NCBI RefSeq assembly: GCF_003075525.1
Contig: NZ_QDDR01000002.1
Coordinates: 434,001-498,000 of the forward strand
Origin: Pararhodobacter aggregans
Lineage (GTDB): Bacteria; Pseudomonadota; Alphaproteobacteria; Rhodobacterales; Rhodobacteraceae
Direction: 5' to 3'
DNA length: 64,000 bases
Below, in pieces: positions 49,968-59,051 of this stretch (positions are counted from its first letter, which is position 1; each line of letters opens with the position of its first letter). The position numbers were made by a program, and so were the translations under genes. The notes under the pieces are model-generated. The model was not told where the DNA came from. It ran no database searches and saw nothing but the letters and a program-made list of their open reading frames with translations.

Positions 49968-52127
49968 TTACCCGATCGCCGCCGCGAAGGCGCCGCGATA
50001 AAGCGCCGACAGCTCCGCCAGCGGCGCCGAGGCACCGCCGAAGCTCACGCTTTCGCCGCCGAACTTGCCGACCGTCGCGACCGTCACCCCTGCCGCGCGG
50101 GCCGCGACCATCAGCGCCTCGGCCTGATCGAAGCCGCAGGCCACCAGATAGCGCGCCTGATCCTCGCCGAAGAGGAGCCCGGTTTCGGCGGTTTCCAGCG
50201 TCACGCCCAGCCCCGCGCCCTCGGCCATCTCGAAGGCGGCGAGCGCGAGCCCGCCGTCCGAGAGGTCGGTCGCCGCCTTGATGAGGGTGCGGTTCGCCCG
50301 CAGGAACTCGCCATTGGCCCGTTCGGCGGCCAGATCGACCGCGGGCGCGTCGCCGTCCTCGCGGTTGAAGACCTCGGCCAGGATCGCCGATTGGCCCAGA
50401 TGGCCGGCGGTCGTGCCGATCACCAGCGCGAAATCCCCGGCCGAGGGCTGGCCCGCGATCAGATCGTCGAGGCTGTCCAGCAGGCCCACCGCGCCGATGG
50501 TCGGCGTCGGCAGGATGCCCTTGCCGTCGGTCTCGTTGTAAAGCGACACGTTGCCCGAGACGATCGGCATGTCGAGCGCCGCACAAGCCTCGCCGATGCC
50601 TTGGATGGCGCCGACGAACTGGCCCATGATCTCGGGCTTTTCAGGGTTGCCGAAATTCAGGTTGTCGGTGGTGGCGAGGGGCCTCGCGCCCACGGCGGTC
50701 AGGTTGCGATAGGCTTCCGCCACCGCCTGCTTGCCGCCCTCGACCGGGTTCGCCTTGACGTAGCGCGGCGTCACGTCCGAGGTGAAGGCGACGGCCTTGC
50801 CGGTGCCATGCACGCGGACCACGCCCGCGCCCAGACCCGGCACGCGGACCGTATCGCCCATGACCATATGGTCGTATTGCTCCCAGACCCAGCCCTTGTG
50901 GGCGTAGTTGGGGCTGGAAATCAGCGCCTTCAGCCCGTCGATCGGGTCGATCTGGGCGACCGGCGCCATGGCCTCGGCTTCGGGCGTCGGCACCCAGGGC
51001 CGGTCATATTCCGGCGCCTCGGACGACAGTTTCGACAGCGGCAGGTCGGCTTTCACCTCGTTGCCGTGGACGATCAGGAAGCGGTCTTCCGGGATCGTCT
51101 CGCCGACGATGGCGAAATCGAGGTCCCATTTGACGAAGACGGCGCGGGCCTCGGCCTCTTTCTCGGGGTGCAGCACCATGAGCATGCGCTCCTGGCTTTC
51201 CGAGAGCATCATCTCATAGGCCGTCATCGCGGTTTCCCGCTGCGGCACCTGGTCGAGGATCAGCTTGATCCCGAGGCCACCCTTGTCGCCCATCTCGACC
51301 GCCGAGCAGGTCAGACCCGCGGCGCCCATGTCCTGGATCGAGATGACGGCGCCGGTCTGCATCAGTTCCAGACAGGCCTCCAAGAGGCGCTTCTCGGTGA
51401 AGGGGTCGCCGACCTGAACGGTGGGGCGCTTTTCCTCGATGGTGTCGTCGAATTCGGCGGACGCCATGGTCGCGCCGCCGACGCCATCGCGGCCGGTCTT
51501 GGCGCCCAGATACACCACCGGCATCCCGACGCCCGAGGCGGCCGAATAGAAGATCTTGTCGGCATCCGCGAGGCCCGCCGCGAAGGCGTTCACGAGGCAG
51601 TTGCCGTTATAGGAAGCATGGAAACGGACCTCGCCGCCCACGTTCGGCACGCCGAAGCAATTGCCGTAGCTGCCGATCCCCTCGACCACGCCCTTGACGA
51701 TATGGGCGGTCTTGGGATGCGACGGCAGGCCGAACGACAGTGCGTTCATCGCCGCGATGGGCCGCGCGCCCATGGTGAACACGTCGCGCAGGATGCCGCC
51801 CACGCCCGTCGCCGCGCCCTGATGGGGCTCGATATAGGACGGGTGGTTGTGGCTCTCCATCTTGAAGATCAGCGCCTGACCGTCGCCGATATCGACCACG
51901 CCCGCGTTCTCGCCCGGCCCGCAGATGACCTGCGGCCCCTTGGTCGGCAGGGTCCGCAGCCAGCGCTTCGAGGATTTGTACGAGCAATGCTCGTTCCACA
52001 TCGCCGAGAAGATCCCCAGCTCGGTAAACGTCGGCTCGCGGCCGATGATCTCCAGGATGCGCTGGTATTCGTCCGGCTTCAGACCATGCGCGGCGATCAG
52101 GTCGGCGGTGATCTCAGGTTCCTGCAT
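49968..52127 (-). CDS. purL: Phosphoribosylformylglycinamidine synthase subunit PurL
   Basis: Small-type PurL of 719 residues, the ATP-binding synthetase of purine synthesis step 4, working with PurQ and PurS encoded elsewhere. It has [18 protein letters not shown] (about 43-60), the ATP site [28 protein letters not shown] (about 93-120) and [11 protein letters not shown] in the second half. ATG 52127 is chosen because [10 protein letters not shown] starts the family; the frame extends upstream without similarity. Confidence 0.97.
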   Translation of the reverse strand: MQEPEITADLIAAHGLKPDEYQRILEIIGREPTFTELGIFSAMWNEHCSYKSSKRWLRTLPTKGPQVICGPGENAGVVDIGDGQALIFKMESHNHPSYIEPHQGAATGVGGILRDVFTMGARPIAAMNALSFGLPSHPKTAHIVKGVVEGIGSYGNCFGVPNVGGEVRFHASYNGNCLVNAFAAGLADADKIFYSAASGVGMPVVYLGAKTGRDGVGGATMASAEFDDTIEEKRPTVQVGDPFTEKRLLEACLELMQTGAVISIQDMGAAGLTCSAVEMGDKGGLGIKLILDQVPQRETAMTAYEMMLSESQERMLMVLHPEKEAEARAVFVKWDLDFAIVGETIPEDRFLIVHGNEVKADLPLSKLSSEAPEYDRPWVPTPEAEAMAPVAQIDPIDGLKALISSPNYAHKGWVWEQYDHMVMGDTVRVPGLGAGVVRVHGTGKAVAFTSDVTPRYVKANPVEGGKQAVAEAYRNLTAVGARPLATTDNLNFGNPEKPEIMGQFVGAIQGIGEACAALDMPIVSGNVSLYNETDGKGILPTPTIGAVGLLDSLDDLIAGQPSAGDFALVIGTTAGHLGQSAILAEVFNREDGDAPAVDLAAERANGEFLRANRTLIKAATDLSDGGLALAAFEMAEGAGLGVTLETAETGLLFGEDQARYLVACGFDQAEALMVAARAAGVTVATVGKFGGESVSFGGASAPLAELSALYRGAFAAAIG

Positions 52128-52350
52128 CCTATCCCCCGGGGCTTTCGCGGTTGCGGCGTCTTTAGAACGCCGGGGGGCCGGAGGAAAGGCCGCGTGCGGG
52201 CGGTGCGAAAAAATTCTGCGCCAGGTCGGCGGGGAATGTCGAAATCGGCGCCGCCCGGGCGTCGTTCCGGTGTCAGCTGCTTGCGGGCGGGGCCGGGGCT
52301 TGCCGGTTCGGCCCGGGGCGGCGACACTCACATCGGTTCAGGAGACGACC

Positions 52351-52692
52351 ATGAAGTATATCGCCCTCATCTATTACGATCCCGCCGAGGCTCCGCAATC
52401 GGGCGGCTCGATGAACGAGGCCTATATTGACTTCAACCGCCGGGCCGGGGCGGCCGGGGTGCTGGCCGGGGGCGATGCCTTGCAGGCGCCCGCGACGGCG
52501 ACGGTGGTGCGGATGCGCGGCGGCGAGGCCCAGACGATGGACGGCCCCTTCGCCGAGACAAAGGAACAGCTGGGCGGCTATTATCTCCTCGATTGCGCCG
52601 ATCTCGATCAGGCGCTGCATTGGGCGGCGCAGATCCCCGGCGCGCGCATCGGCGCGGTTGAAGTCCGGCCACTCATGATCTTCAACGCCTGA
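52351..52692 (+). CDS. YCII-related (DGPF) domain protein 1
   Basis: A 113-residue protein: MKYIALIYYDP start and the DGPFAETKEQLGGYYLLDC motif (about 67-85) that names the DGPF/YCII family. Such proteins are linked to ECF42 sigma factors in many bacteria; their chemistry is not known. CAGGAGACG precedes ATG 52351. First gene of a three-gene operon with a paralogue and a sigma factor. Confidence 0.92.
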   Translation: MKYIALIYYDPAEAPQSGGSMNEAYIDFNRRAGAAGVLAGGDALQAPATATVVRMRGGEAQTMDGPFAETKEQLGGYYLLDCADLDQALHWAAQIPGARIGAVEVRPLMIFNA

Positions 52693-52713
52693 CGGAACGG
52701 AAGGAATAACCCG

Positions 52714-53082
52714 ATGAAATATCTTCTTCTTCTCTACGGCGGCGATCTGCCCGAACCGCAGCCCGGCTCGCCCGAGTTCGACCGGATGATGCAGGAGTAT
52801 GACGGCTTCAACGCCCTGCTCGAGCGCGACGGCATCGACTGGTCCGGCGAGGCGCTCGAGGATACGGGCAGCGCAACCTCGCTGCGCAAGCGGGGCGGCA
52901 GGGTTGAGACGATGGACGGCCCCTTCGCCGAAACCAAGGAGCAGCTGGGCGGTTTCTACCTGATCGACGTGCCCGATCTGGAAACCGCGATGCGCTATGC
53001 GGCCGAAATCCCCGCCGCGCTTTATGGCACGGTCGAGATCCGGCCGATCATGGACACCGCCCCCTTGCTGCCCGGTGGCTGA
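52714..53082 (+). CDS. YCII-related (DGPF) domain protein 2
   Basis: A 122-residue paralogue of the previous gene, with MKYLLLLYGGDLP and DGPFAETKEQLGGFYLIDV (about 68-86). GGAAGGAA precedes ATG 52714. The stop is separated by one base from the sigma factor start, so translation is coupled. A regulatory or signal-sensing role for the sigma factor is inferred from this arrangement. Confidence 0.92.
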   Translation: MKYLLLLYGGDLPEPQPGSPEFDRMMQEYDGFNALLERDGIDWSGEALEDTGSATSLRKRGGRVETMDGPFAETKEQLGGFYLIDVPDLETAMRYAAEIPAALYGTVEIRPIMDTAPLLPGG

Positions 53083-53083
53083 G

Positions 53084-54397
53084 ATGGGCGCGGCCCCGAT
53101 CCTTGAGGCGATCCACCGCCACGAGAGGGGCCGCATCCTGGCGGCGCTGATGGCCGAGCTGCGCGACCTCGACCTGGCGGAAGAGGCGCTGAGCGAGGCA
53201 ATGGAATCGGCGCTGGTGCATTGGGGCAGGGCGGGCGTGCCCGACCGCCCCGGTGCCTGGCTGCTGACCGCCGCCCGGCGCAAGGTGATCGACCGCTGGC
53301 GCCGCGCCGCGCGTCTGGCGGCGCGCGCCCCCGATCTGCGGCTGCTAGCCGAAGCCGACGCCGCCGCCCGCGAGGAACCGGCGCCCGAGATCCCCGACGA
53401 ACGCCTGCGCCTCATCTTTACCTGCAGCCATCCGGCGCTGGAGGCCAAGACCCGCGTCGCGCTGACCCTGCGCACCCTGGGCGGCCTGACCACGGCCGAG
53501 ATCGCCCGCGCCTTCCTCGATACGGAGCCCGCCATGGGCCAGCGCCTGAGCCGCGCCAAGGCCAAGATCCGCGAGGCCGGGATCCCCTTTGCCGTGCCGG
53601 GGCCGGGGGATTGGGCGGCGCGGCTCGGCTCGGTGCTGGCGGTGCTCTATCTCATCTTCAACGAGGGCTATGCCGTCACGGCGGGCGCGGCGCCCCTGCG
53701 CGTCGACCTCTCGGCCGAGGCGATCTATCTCGCCCGCATGCTCGACCAGCTCCGCCCGGACGAGCCCGAGGTTCTGGGCCTTCTGGCGCTGATGCTGATG
53801 ACCGATGCGCGGCGCGCGGCGCGGCTGGGGCCGGACGGTGCGCTGGTGGCGCTGGACCGGCAGGACCGGCGGCTCTGGGACCGGGCCGGGATCGCCGAGG
53901 GCGAGGCGCTGGTCGACCGGGCCATGGCGCTCTGCGCGCCGGGGCCGTTCCAGATCAAGGCCGCCATCGCCGCGCTTCATGCCGCGCCCGAGATCGACCG
54001 CCGCCAGATCTTTCTGCTCTACGACAGCCTCCTGCGATTCGAGCCGACGCCGGTCGTGCGCCTCAACCGGGCGGTGGCGCTGGCCGAAACGGGCGAGACG
54101 GCGGCGGCCCTGGCCCTGGTCGAGGCGCTGCGCGTGGATTTGCATAGCTATCAGCCGTTCCACGCCGCCCTGGCCGAGCTCAGGCTCCGGGCGGGGCAGG
54201 GCGCCGCTGCGGCCGAAGCCTATGGCGAGGCCATCGCCCGGTCAGGGAATGCGGCGGAACGGGCTTTCCTCAGGACGCGGCTGGCAGCGGTGCAGACCGC
54301 CGCCGACCCAAAAAAGAAGGCCGAGCAAAGCTCGGCCCAAGTCCAACAGGGAGGTAAAGATACAGAAGGAACTCCTGTATCTCACGAACCCAGATAA
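53084..54397 (+). CDS. ECF42-like RNA polymerase sigma factor with TPR-type C-terminal domain
   Basis: A 437-residue sigma factor, much longer than ordinary ECF factors. Sigma2 (about 8-75; LAEEALSEAMESALVHW, ARRKVIDRWRRAARL) and sigma4 (about 115-170; TLRTLGGLTTAEIARAFLDTEPAMGQRLSRAKAKIREAG) are followed by a DUF6596/TPR-like region (about 185-400; LYLIFNEGYAVT). This is the layout of the DGPF-associated ECF42 group. No anti-sigma gene is present. The last ~35 codons run through a terminator hairpin that serves the opposite strand, so the tail may not be conserved. Confidence 0.9.
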   Translation: MGAAPILEAIHRHERGRILAALMAELRDLDLAEEALSEAMESALVHWGRAGVPDRPGAWLLTAARRKVIDRWRRAARLAARAPDLRLLAEADAAAREEPAPEIPDERLRLIFTCSHPALEAKTRVALTLRTLGGLTTAEIARAFLDTEPAMGQRLSRAKAKIREAGIPFAVPGPGDWAARLGSVLAVLYLIFNEGYAVTAGAAPLRVDLSAEAIYLARMLDQLRPDEPEVLGLLALMLMTDARRAARLGPDGALVALDRQDRRLWDRAGIAEGEALVDRAMALCAPGPFQIKAAIAALHAAPEIDRRQIFLLYDSLLRFEPTPVVRLNRAVALAETGETAAALALVEALRVDLHSYQPFHAALAELRLRAGQGAAAAEAYGEAIARSGNAAERAFLRTRLAAVQTAADPKKKAEQSSAQVQQGGKDTEGTPVSHEPR

Positions 54398-54446
54398 TCG
54401 AATCGCTACATGCGTTCAACAATTTCCTCGCTGCATGTGCATCATA
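54310..54446 (-). ncRNA. Candidate small RNA with anti-Shine-Dalgarno motif
   Basis: On the minus strand a good -10 (TATGAT, 54441-54446) precedes a region with no reading frame of note. It folds as a stem AGATACAG/CTGTATCT (54358-54382), then a single-stranded CCTCCC (54349-54354), then the terminator hairpin and T tract at 54337-54310. The length would be about 120 nt. The -35 is not clear, so it could also be the 3' UTR of the LysR mRNA or be processed from it. Confidence 0.45.
54319..54337 (-). terminator. Rho-independent terminator on the minus strand
   Basis: GGCCGAGC pairs with GCTCGGCC around a TTT loop, and on the minus strand it runs into TTCTTTTTT (54318-54310). It should end a transcript coming from the LysR gene side or from the small-RNA candidate. 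It lies within the 3' end of the sigma factor frame. Confidence 0.88.
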
Positions 54447-54501
54447 GCCGTGATGCGTTGCATGCATGCCTCACCCTAGGTCAACGCAACCGGTGGGCGA
54501 G

Positions 54502-55410
54502 CTATTCGCTGCTCGGCATGGTCCGCTGGCGGCGATAGGCGATCACACCCTCCAGCACGAAGTCGCGGAAAGCCGATACCCGCTTGGAATGACGCAATTC
54601 TTCCGGGTAGGCGAGGAATACGGGAACCTCGGCGCTTTCCACATCGGGCAGCACCCGCACCAGTTGCGAGAAATCCTCGGTCAGGTAGTCGGGCAGCACA
54701 CCGACGCCCAGATGGTTCACCACCGCCTGCAACACGCCGAAGTAGTTGTTGACGGTAAAGGTCGAGCGGATCTGCTGCGTCATCAGCTCGCGCACCAGCG
54801 CGCCGCCCGCCGCCACTTGATGGGCATTGGCGCTCTGGCAGACCAGGCGGTGATCCTTCATCTCGATCAGCGAGGTCGGCGTGCCGTTCTGGCGCAGGTA
54901 TTCGGTCGAGGCGTAGAGCCGCATCCGGACGCCCATCAGGCGCTTGCGGATCAGGTCGGCCTGGCTCGGCTCCTTCATCCTTATCGCCACATCGGCCTCA
55001 CGCATCGGCAGGTCGAGCACGCGCTCTTCCAGCATGAGGTCGATCTTCAGTTCCGGGTATTTGGCGTAGAGCGTGGGCAGGCGCGGGGCCAGCCACAGCG
55101 TGCCGAAGGCGGTGGTGGTGGTGACCCTCAGCTCGCCATAGACCTCTTCCTCGCTGTCGCGGATCCGGGCAGCGGCGGTTTCCAGCCGCTTGGTCATGGC
55201 CCGGGTCGCGTCGAACAGCAATTCCCCCTGTTCGGTCAGAATCAGCCCCCGCGCGTGGCGGTGGAACAGAATCGTGCTGAGGCTTTCCTCCAGCCCCCGG
55301 ATCTGGCGGCTGACAGCCGATTGGCTCAGGCCCAGCGTGTCACCGGCATGGGTCAGGCTGCCGGCATCGGCCACCGCGTGAAAGATTCGGAGCTTGTCCC
55401 AGTCCATCAT
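54502..55410 (-). CDS. LysR-family transcription regulator, divergent from ior
   Basis: A regulator of 302 residues: winged helix (1-62; DKLRIFHAVADAGSLTHAGDTLGLSQSAVSRQIRGLEE), a linker helix with EEEVYGELRVTTTTAFG, and an effector domain (about 92-295). It is divergent from the fused indolepyruvate oxidoreductase gene and probably controls it; the effector would be an aromatic keto acid or amino acid by context. ATG 55410 (MMDWDK) is chosen; an upstream ATG at 55485 would add residues unlike the family. Confidence 0.88.
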   Translation of the reverse strand: MMDWDKLRIFHAVADAGSLTHAGDTLGLSQSAVSRQIRGLEESLSTILFHRHARGLILTEQGELLFDATRAMTKRLETAAARIRDSEEEVYGELRVTTTTAFGTLWLAPRLPTLYAKYPELKIDLMLEERVLDLPMREADVAIRMKEPSQADLIRKRLMGVRMRLYASTEYLRQNGTPTSLIEMKDHRLVCQSANAHQVAAGGALVRELMTQQIRSTFTVNNYFGVLQAVVNHLGVGVLPDYLTEDFSQLVRVLPDVESAEVPVFLAYPEELRHSKRVSAFRDFVLEGVIAYRRQRTMPSSE

Positions 55411-55507
55411 AAAATTTCGGTCATTATCCGCCGCTGTTTCATTGCCAATCGTTTCTATGGCAACGTTGTCTACCCGAAAAGACAAGAATCCGTGGAAACG
55501 GGTTTTA

Positions 55508-55526
55508 AGGTCAGCATTTTTGACCT
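55508..55526. promoter_or_regulatory. Inverted repeat over the probable ior promoter
   Basis: AGGTCA (55508-55513) and TGACCT (55521-55526) form a 6-7-6 inverted repeat. TATACT (55526-55531) beside it is a possible -10. It lies 50-68 bases before the ior start in the LysR/ior gap and is a candidate LysR or other operator. Confidence 0.42.
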
Positions 55527-55575
55527 ATACTGGCGCTAACGCCACCCGAGTGGCGATCGGCATGGGAGGTGCACG

Positions 55576-58500
55576 ATGGGTAAGCAGACGGTGTCTCTGA
55601 ACGACCGTTTCGACCTGGATAAATCCCCGGTTCTGCTGAACGGCACGCAGGCGCTGGTGCGTCTGATGCTGGCACAGCAGGCGCGGGACCGGGCGGCGGG
55701 GCTGAAGACGGCGGGTTATGTGACGGGCTATCGCGGCTCGCCGCTGGGTGCCGTCGACCAGCAGATGATCCGCGCCAGACCCTTCCTCGATGCCGCGCAG
55801 GTCACCTTTCAGGAGGGGTTGAACGAGGACCTCGCCGCCACCGCCATCTGGGGTGCCCAGCAGGCGGAACTGAGGGGCGAGGGCAAGTACGACGGCGTCT
55901 TCTGCCTGTGGTACGGCAAGGGGCCGGGGATCGACCGCTCGGGCGACCCGATGAAACACGCCAACATGGCCGGCACGTCGAAGAACGGCGGCGTCATCAT
56001 GGCGATGGGCGACGATCACACCGGTGAAAGTTCGACCGTGCTGCATCAGTCGGACTGGGCGATGGTCGATGCCTATATGCCGATCGTCTCGCCCGCGGGC
56101 GTGCAGGAAATCCTCGATTACGGCCATTACGCCTATGAACTCAGCCGCTTTTCCGGCCTCTGGGTCGGTCTGAAGACGATGAAGGATACCGTCGAGGCCA
56201 CAGCGGTCGTCGACGGCAATCCGCACCGGATGTCCTTCGTACGCCCCGATTTCCAGATGCCTGCGGGCGGCCTGAACATCCGCCTGCAGGATACGCCGGT
56301 GGCGCAGGAAGCGCGGATGATCGACTACAAACGCTTCGCGGCCGAGGCTTTCAGCCGCGCCAACCGCATGGACAAGCGGATCTGGGGCCAGCCGGGCGCG
56401 AAGATCGGCCTGGTCGCGGCGGGCAAGAACTGGCTGGACCTCGTGCATGCCATGGGGCTGCTGGGCCTGGACGAGGCAGCCTGCGAGCGGCTCGGCATCA
56501 CCACCTACAAGGTCGGGCAGACCTGGCCGCTGGACATGACCAGCTTCCATGAATGGGCCGATGACCTCGACCTCATCATCTGCGTCGAGGAAAAGCGCAA
56601 GCTGATCGAGGTGCAGATCAAGGAGGCGATCTTCGACGACCGCCGCGGCCGCCGGGTCTATGGCTGGTACAAGGGCGGCGCCGGGGGGATGCATTCGGAA
56701 GAGCTGTTCCCGACCCGCTACGCGCTGGACCCGGTGATGATCGCCGAGAAGCTGGGCGGCATCTTTCTGGAAGAAGGCTGCGATACCGAGGGGTTGCGCG
56801 CCGGTCTTGAGAGGTTGGGTGAAGCCCGCCGGGCCGACAACGCCACCGATATCGCCCAGCGGACGCCGTGGTTCTGCTCGGGCTGCCCGCATAATTCCTC
56901 GACCAGGCTGCCCGACGGCAGCCGCGCCTATGCCGGGATCGGCTGCCATTACATGGTGCAATGGATGGACCGCGAGACGCTCGGCTTCACCCATATGGGC
57001 GGCGAGGGTGCGAACTGGATCGGCGAGAGCCTGTTCTCGCACCGCGGCCATGTGTTCCAGAACCTGGGCGACGGGACCTATAACCATTCCGGCGTGCAGG
57101 CGATCCGCGCGGCGCTCGCGGCCGGGACGACCATCACCTACAAGATCCTCTTCAACGATGCCGTCGCCATGACCGGCGGCCAGCGCAACGAGGGCGGGCT
57201 CACCGCCTATCAGATCGCGCGCGAGATCACGGCGATGGGCGTCAAGCCGGTGGTCGTGGTCTATGATGAGAAGGAAGAGCTGGATCTCTCGCAATTCCCG
57301 GCGGGGATCGAAAAGGTCGAGCGCGCCAACCTGATGAATGTGCAGGAGAAAATGGCCGAGACCAAGGGCGTCTCCGCCATCATCTACGTCCAGACCTGCG
57401 CCGCCGAGAAGCGCCGTCGCCGCAAGCGCGGCACCTTCCCCGATCCCGACCGCCGCGTCTTCATCAACACCGAAGTCTGCGAGGGCTGCGGCGATTGCGG
57501 GGTGCAGTCGAACTGCGTCTCCATCGTGCCGGTCGAGACGGAACTGGGCCGCAAGCGGGCCATCGACCAGTCGTCCTGCAACAAGGATTTCAGCTGTCTC
57601 AAGGGCTTCTGCCCGTCTTTTGTCACGGTCGAGGGGGCCAAGGTCAAGAAATCCGCGACCCGGGCGCTGGATCTGCCGGACCTGCCGGAACCGGTGCTGC
57701 CGGCGATCGAGGGCACGCATAACCTGATCATCACCGGCGTCGGCGGGACCGGCGTGGTGACGGTCGGCGCGGTGCTGGCGCAGGCGGCGCAGATCGACGG
57801 CAAGGGCGCCGGGATGATGGAGATGGCGGGCCTCGCCCAGAAGGGCGGCGCCGTGCACATCCATCTGCGGCTGGCCAACAAGCCCGAGGATATCAGCGCC
57901 GTCCGCGTCGCCGTCGGCGAGGCGGATGCGGTGATCGGTGGCGATCTGGTGGTGACGGCGGGGGCGAAAACCATCGGCCTGATGACCACGGGCCGCACCG
58001 GCGCGGTGGTCAACAGCCATGAGATCATCACCGGCGCCTTCACCCGTGACACCGAATTCCGCTTGCCGATCAATAATCTGGAGGTCGCTCTTGAAGCGCG
58101 GCTTCGCGACCGGCTGTCGATGTTCGATGCCTCGGAACTCGCGCGCGTGGCGCTGGGGGATTCGATCTATTCCAACATGATGGTGCTGGGTGGCGCCTGG
58201 CAGAAGGGGCTGGTGCCGCTGAGCCTGGAGTCGATCCGCGAGGCCATCGTGCTGAACAAGGCCGCGGTCGAGGGCAATCTGCGCGCCTTCGAGATCGGTC
58301 GTTGGGCCGTGCTTCATCCACAGGACGCGGCCAAGGTGATCGCACCCAGCGATATCAACAGCTTGCCGGTCGATCCTGTCGCCTTCCGCGAGGCCCGTCT
58401 GGTCGAATACCAAGGCAAGCGGCTGGCCAAGCGCTTCCGCAAGCTGGTCGACAGCGTCGAGGACAAGGGGCTGCGCGAGGCCGTGGCGAAGGGCTATCAC

Positions 58501-58989
58501 AAGCTGCTGGCCTACAAGGATGAATACGAGGTGGCGCGCCTGCATCTGTCGACCGAGGCCAAGCTGCGGGAAACCTTCGACGGTGATTTCGTGATGAAGT
58601 TCCACCTCGCGCCGCCGGTGATCGGCGGGAAGGATCCCTCGGGCCGGCCGAAGAAGCGCGAATTCGGACCCTGGATGATGTCCGGCTTCAAGCTGCTGGC
58701 CAAGATGAAAGGCCTGCGCGGCACGCCCTTCGACCCCTTCGGCCATTCGGCCGAGCGGAAGATGGAACGCAGCCTTATCAAGCAGTTCGAAAGCGACATG
58801 AAAGCGGTTCTGCCGAATCTCAGCCCGGCGACCCGCGATCTGATCCTGGAACTGGCCATGCTGCCCCTCTCGATCCGCGGCTATGGCCCGGTCAAGCACG
58901 CGAACGAGGCCAAGGCCGCCAAGCGGCGCGAGGAGATCCTGGCGGCCATCGCCCAGGGCGGCGCACCCACCCGGATGGCGGCGGAATAA
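55576..58989 (+). CDS. Indolepyruvate ferredoxin oxidoreductase, fused subunits
   Basis: An 1137-residue enzyme that decarboxylates indolepyruvate and other aryl-2-keto acids to aryl-acetyl-CoA with ferredoxin as acceptor. The alpha-type part (about 1-700) has GYRGSPLGAVDQQM and the ThDP domain GGEGANWIGESLFSHRGHVFQNLGDGTYNHSG; the ferredoxin-like segment has EVCEGCGDCGVQSNC and SSCNKDFSCLKGFCPSF (eight Cys, about 634-682); the beta-type gamma domain begins NLIITGVGGTGVVTVGAVLAQA. GGGAGGTG precedes ATG 55576. A fused form of this kind is common in alphaproteobacteria. Confidence 0.94.
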   Translation: MGKQTVSLNDRFDLDKSPVLLNGTQALVRLMLAQQARDRAAGLKTAGYVTGYRGSPLGAVDQQMIRARPFLDAAQVTFQEGLNEDLAATAIWGAQQAELRGEGKYDGVFCLWYGKGPGIDRSGDPMKHANMAGTSKNGGVIMAMGDDHTGESSTVLHQSDWAMVDAYMPIVSPAGVQEILDYGHYAYELSRFSGLWVGLKTMKDTVEATAVVDGNPHRMSFVRPDFQMPAGGLNIRLQDTPVAQEARMIDYKRFAAEAFSRANRMDKRIWGQPGAKIGLVAAGKNWLDLVHAMGLLGLDEAACERLGITTYKVGQTWPLDMTSFHEWADDLDLIICVEEKRKLIEVQIKEAIFDDRRGRRVYGWYKGGAGGMHSEELFPTRYALDPVMIAEKLGGIFLEEGCDTEGLRAGLERLGEARRADNATDIAQRTPWFCSGCPHNSSTRLPDGSRAYAGIGCHYMVQWMDRETLGFTHMGGEGANWIGESLFSHRGHVFQNLGDGTYNHSGVQAIRAALAAGTTITYKILFNDAVAMTGGQRNEGGLTAYQIAREITAMGVKPVVVVYDEKEELDLSQFPAGIEKVERANLMNVQEKMAETKGVSAIIYVQTCAAEKRRRRKRGTFPDPDRRVFINTEVCEGCGDCGVQSNCVSIVPVETELGRKRAIDQSSCNKDFSCLKGFCPSFVTVEGAKVKKSATRALDLPDLPEPVLPAIEGTHNLIITGVGGTGVVTVGAVLAQAAQIDGKGAGMMEMAGLAQKGGAVHIHLRLANKPEDISAVRVAVGEADAVIGGDLVVTAGAKTIGLMTTGRTGAVVNSHEIITGAFTRDTEFRLPINNLEVALEARLRDRLSMFDASELARVALGDSIYSNMMVLGGAWQKGLVPLSLESIREAIVLNKAAVEGNLRAFEIGRWAVLHPQDAAKVIAPSDINSLPVDPVAFREARLVEYQGKRLAKRFRKLVDSVEDKGLREAVAKGYHKLLAYKDEYEVARLHLSTEAKLRETFDGDFVMKFHLAPPVIGGKDPSGRPKKREFGPWMMSGFKLLAKMKGLRGTPFDPFGHSAERKMERSLIKQFESDMKAVLPNLSPATRDLILELAMLPLSIRGYGPVKHANEAKAAKRREEILAAIAQGGAPTRMAAE

Positions 58990-59019
58990 CCGTCGCCATT
59001 CTGTCACCAGCAGGCGCTA

Positions 59020-59048
59020 GGACTCGGGCATATCCTTTGCCCGAGTCC
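59020..59048 (+). promoter_or_regulatory. Perfect hairpin ending just before the acyltransferase start
   Basis: GGACTCGGGCA (59020-59030) and TGCCCGAGTCC (59038-59048) form an 11-bp perfect stem around a 7-base loop. It ends 3 bases before the ATG at 59052, and no T tract follows. It could be the ior mRNA end or a structure that controls translation of the next gene, which has no visible ribosome site. Confidence 0.55.
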
Positions 59049-59051
59049 CCC

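Noticed and set aside
49665-52430. A 921-codon plus-strand frame opposite purL.
   Set aside because: Same shadow effect; purL is unambiguous.
54319-54337. Reading the hairpin as the terminator of the sigma factor gene.
   Set aside because: The sigma factor frame continues past it to 54397 and the T tract is on the minus strand, so it serves minus-strand transcripts.
55525-59007. An 1160-codon minus-strand frame opposite ior.
   Set aside because: Low-complexity product without known motifs. The ior gene on the other strand has clear cofactor motifs and a ribosome site.
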